Shown in pieces: positions 13,940 to 14,066 of a stretch of 14,066 bases of DNA (positions within the stretch are counted from its first letter, which is position 1; each line of letters opens with the position of its first letter). The stretch spans positions 1 through 14,066 of the forward strand of contig JBIKVP010000050.1 of NCBI GenBank assembly GCA_044356745.1, in the 5' to 3' direction. The notes below the pieces were generated by a model. It saw only the letters and a list, made by a program, of their open reading frames with translations. It made no database searches and was not told the origin of the DNA. This DNA is from JBIKVP01 sp044356745. Lineage in GTDB: Bacteria > Pseudomonadota > Alphaproteobacteria > Rhizobiales > Beijerinckiaceae. The translations under genes were made by a program, and so were the position numbers.

Positions 13940-14066
13940 TTTCTATACCCCTCGTGAGTGAAGAGTTGGCGTTATCTTTTTATTAAGGTTGTTTTGATTC
14001 CAATTTGGTATGGGTACGCTTTTAGAACCAGACCAACGTCAGGAGCTTTTGAAACGCCACCGCACC
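13940..14066 (+). mobile_element. 5' end of an insertion element (IS630-like), right copy, cut by the window edge
   Basis: This block is the exact reverse complement of bases 1-127. It begins TTTCTATACCCC, just 67 bp after the FlaG-like stop codon, and runs into a transposase frame that leaves the window. The two copies face outward, so they cannot be the two ends of one element; at least two copies exist in the genome. The shared block including TTTC before the TA may contain a few bases of chance flanking identity. Confidence 0.7.
14010..14066 (+). CDS. Transposase N-terminus, IS630-like, partial
   Basis: The second copy of the same 19-codon start (MGTLLEPDQRQELLKRHRT) begins at ATG 14010 and is cut by the window end. 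Family assignment is tentative for the reasons given for the left copy: a helix of the form QRxELLxRHR, a TA next to the element end, and no catalytic residues in view. Confidence 0.55.
   Translation, partial: MGTLLEPDQRQELLKRHRT

Noticed and set aside
1..14066. The whole window as a composite transposon with two flanking insertion elements
   Set aside because: The cargo is core chromosomal genes (nuo, rib, nrdR, birA, flg) with no accessory or resistance genes, and the exact 127-bp identity is better explained by an assembly repeat junction.

Overview
The window looks like chromosomal DNA from an alphaproteobacterium, most likely a member of the Hyphomicrobiales (Rhizobiales) or a close relative. 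The evidence is the nrdR-ribD-ribE cluster, an Omp25/RopB-type outer-membrane protein beginning with a typical rhizobial signal peptide, a nuoJKLMN-birA block, and a flgI / rod-binding protein / FlgN-like / FlaG-like run behind a sigma-54 promoter. Base composition looks moderate rather than GC-rich, which would be on the low side for this order (judged by eye, not computed).

Layout. Positions 1-127 and 13940-14066 are perfect reverse complements. Each end carries the outward-reading first 19 codons of the same transposase, which resembles the IS630 family. On the minus strand, nrdR (2494-2027), ribD (2046-850) and ribE (847-209) form a tight operon that ends at a probable terminator just before the left insertion element. 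A non-coding region of about 470 bp separates nrdR from a divergent, plus-strand beta-barrel outer-membrane protein gene (2961-3746), which ends at a very strong intrinsic terminator. Next comes a plus-strand respiratory block: nuoJ, nuoK, nuoL, nuoM and nuoN (3994-9938), then birA (9960-10733). Its spacings are short or overlapping, and a 16-codon micro-ORF with a strong ribosome-binding sequence lies between nuoJ and nuoK. After a non-coding stretch with inverted repeats and a consensus sigma-54 promoter come flgI, a FlgJ/CheL-type rod-binding protein, a FlgN-like chaperone and a FlaG-like protein.

How the genes work together. The three minus-strand genes link deoxyribonucleotide-synthesis control (NrdR) with two riboflavin-synthesis enzymes. 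NuoJ-N are membrane-arm subunits of respiratory complex I, including three antiporter-like proton pumps. BirA is the biotin ligase commonly found after nuoN in alphaproteobacteria. The flagellar genes supply the P ring, a rod-assembly factor, an export chaperone candidate and a filament-associated protein.

Points of interest. Several normally conserved neighbours are absent: nuoA-I before nuoJ, ribH/nusB after ribE and, as far as I recall, rnj after birA. Together with the insertion elements at both ends this suggests a rearranged genome. The exact 127-bp shared ends may also be a de Bruijn assembly overlap (k=127), which would mean the window is a whole contig bounded by a repeat. Two intergenic palindromes resemble dispersed palindromic repeats of alphaproteobacteria. 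I found no CRISPR array, tRNA, rRNA, defence system or clearly new multi-gene system.
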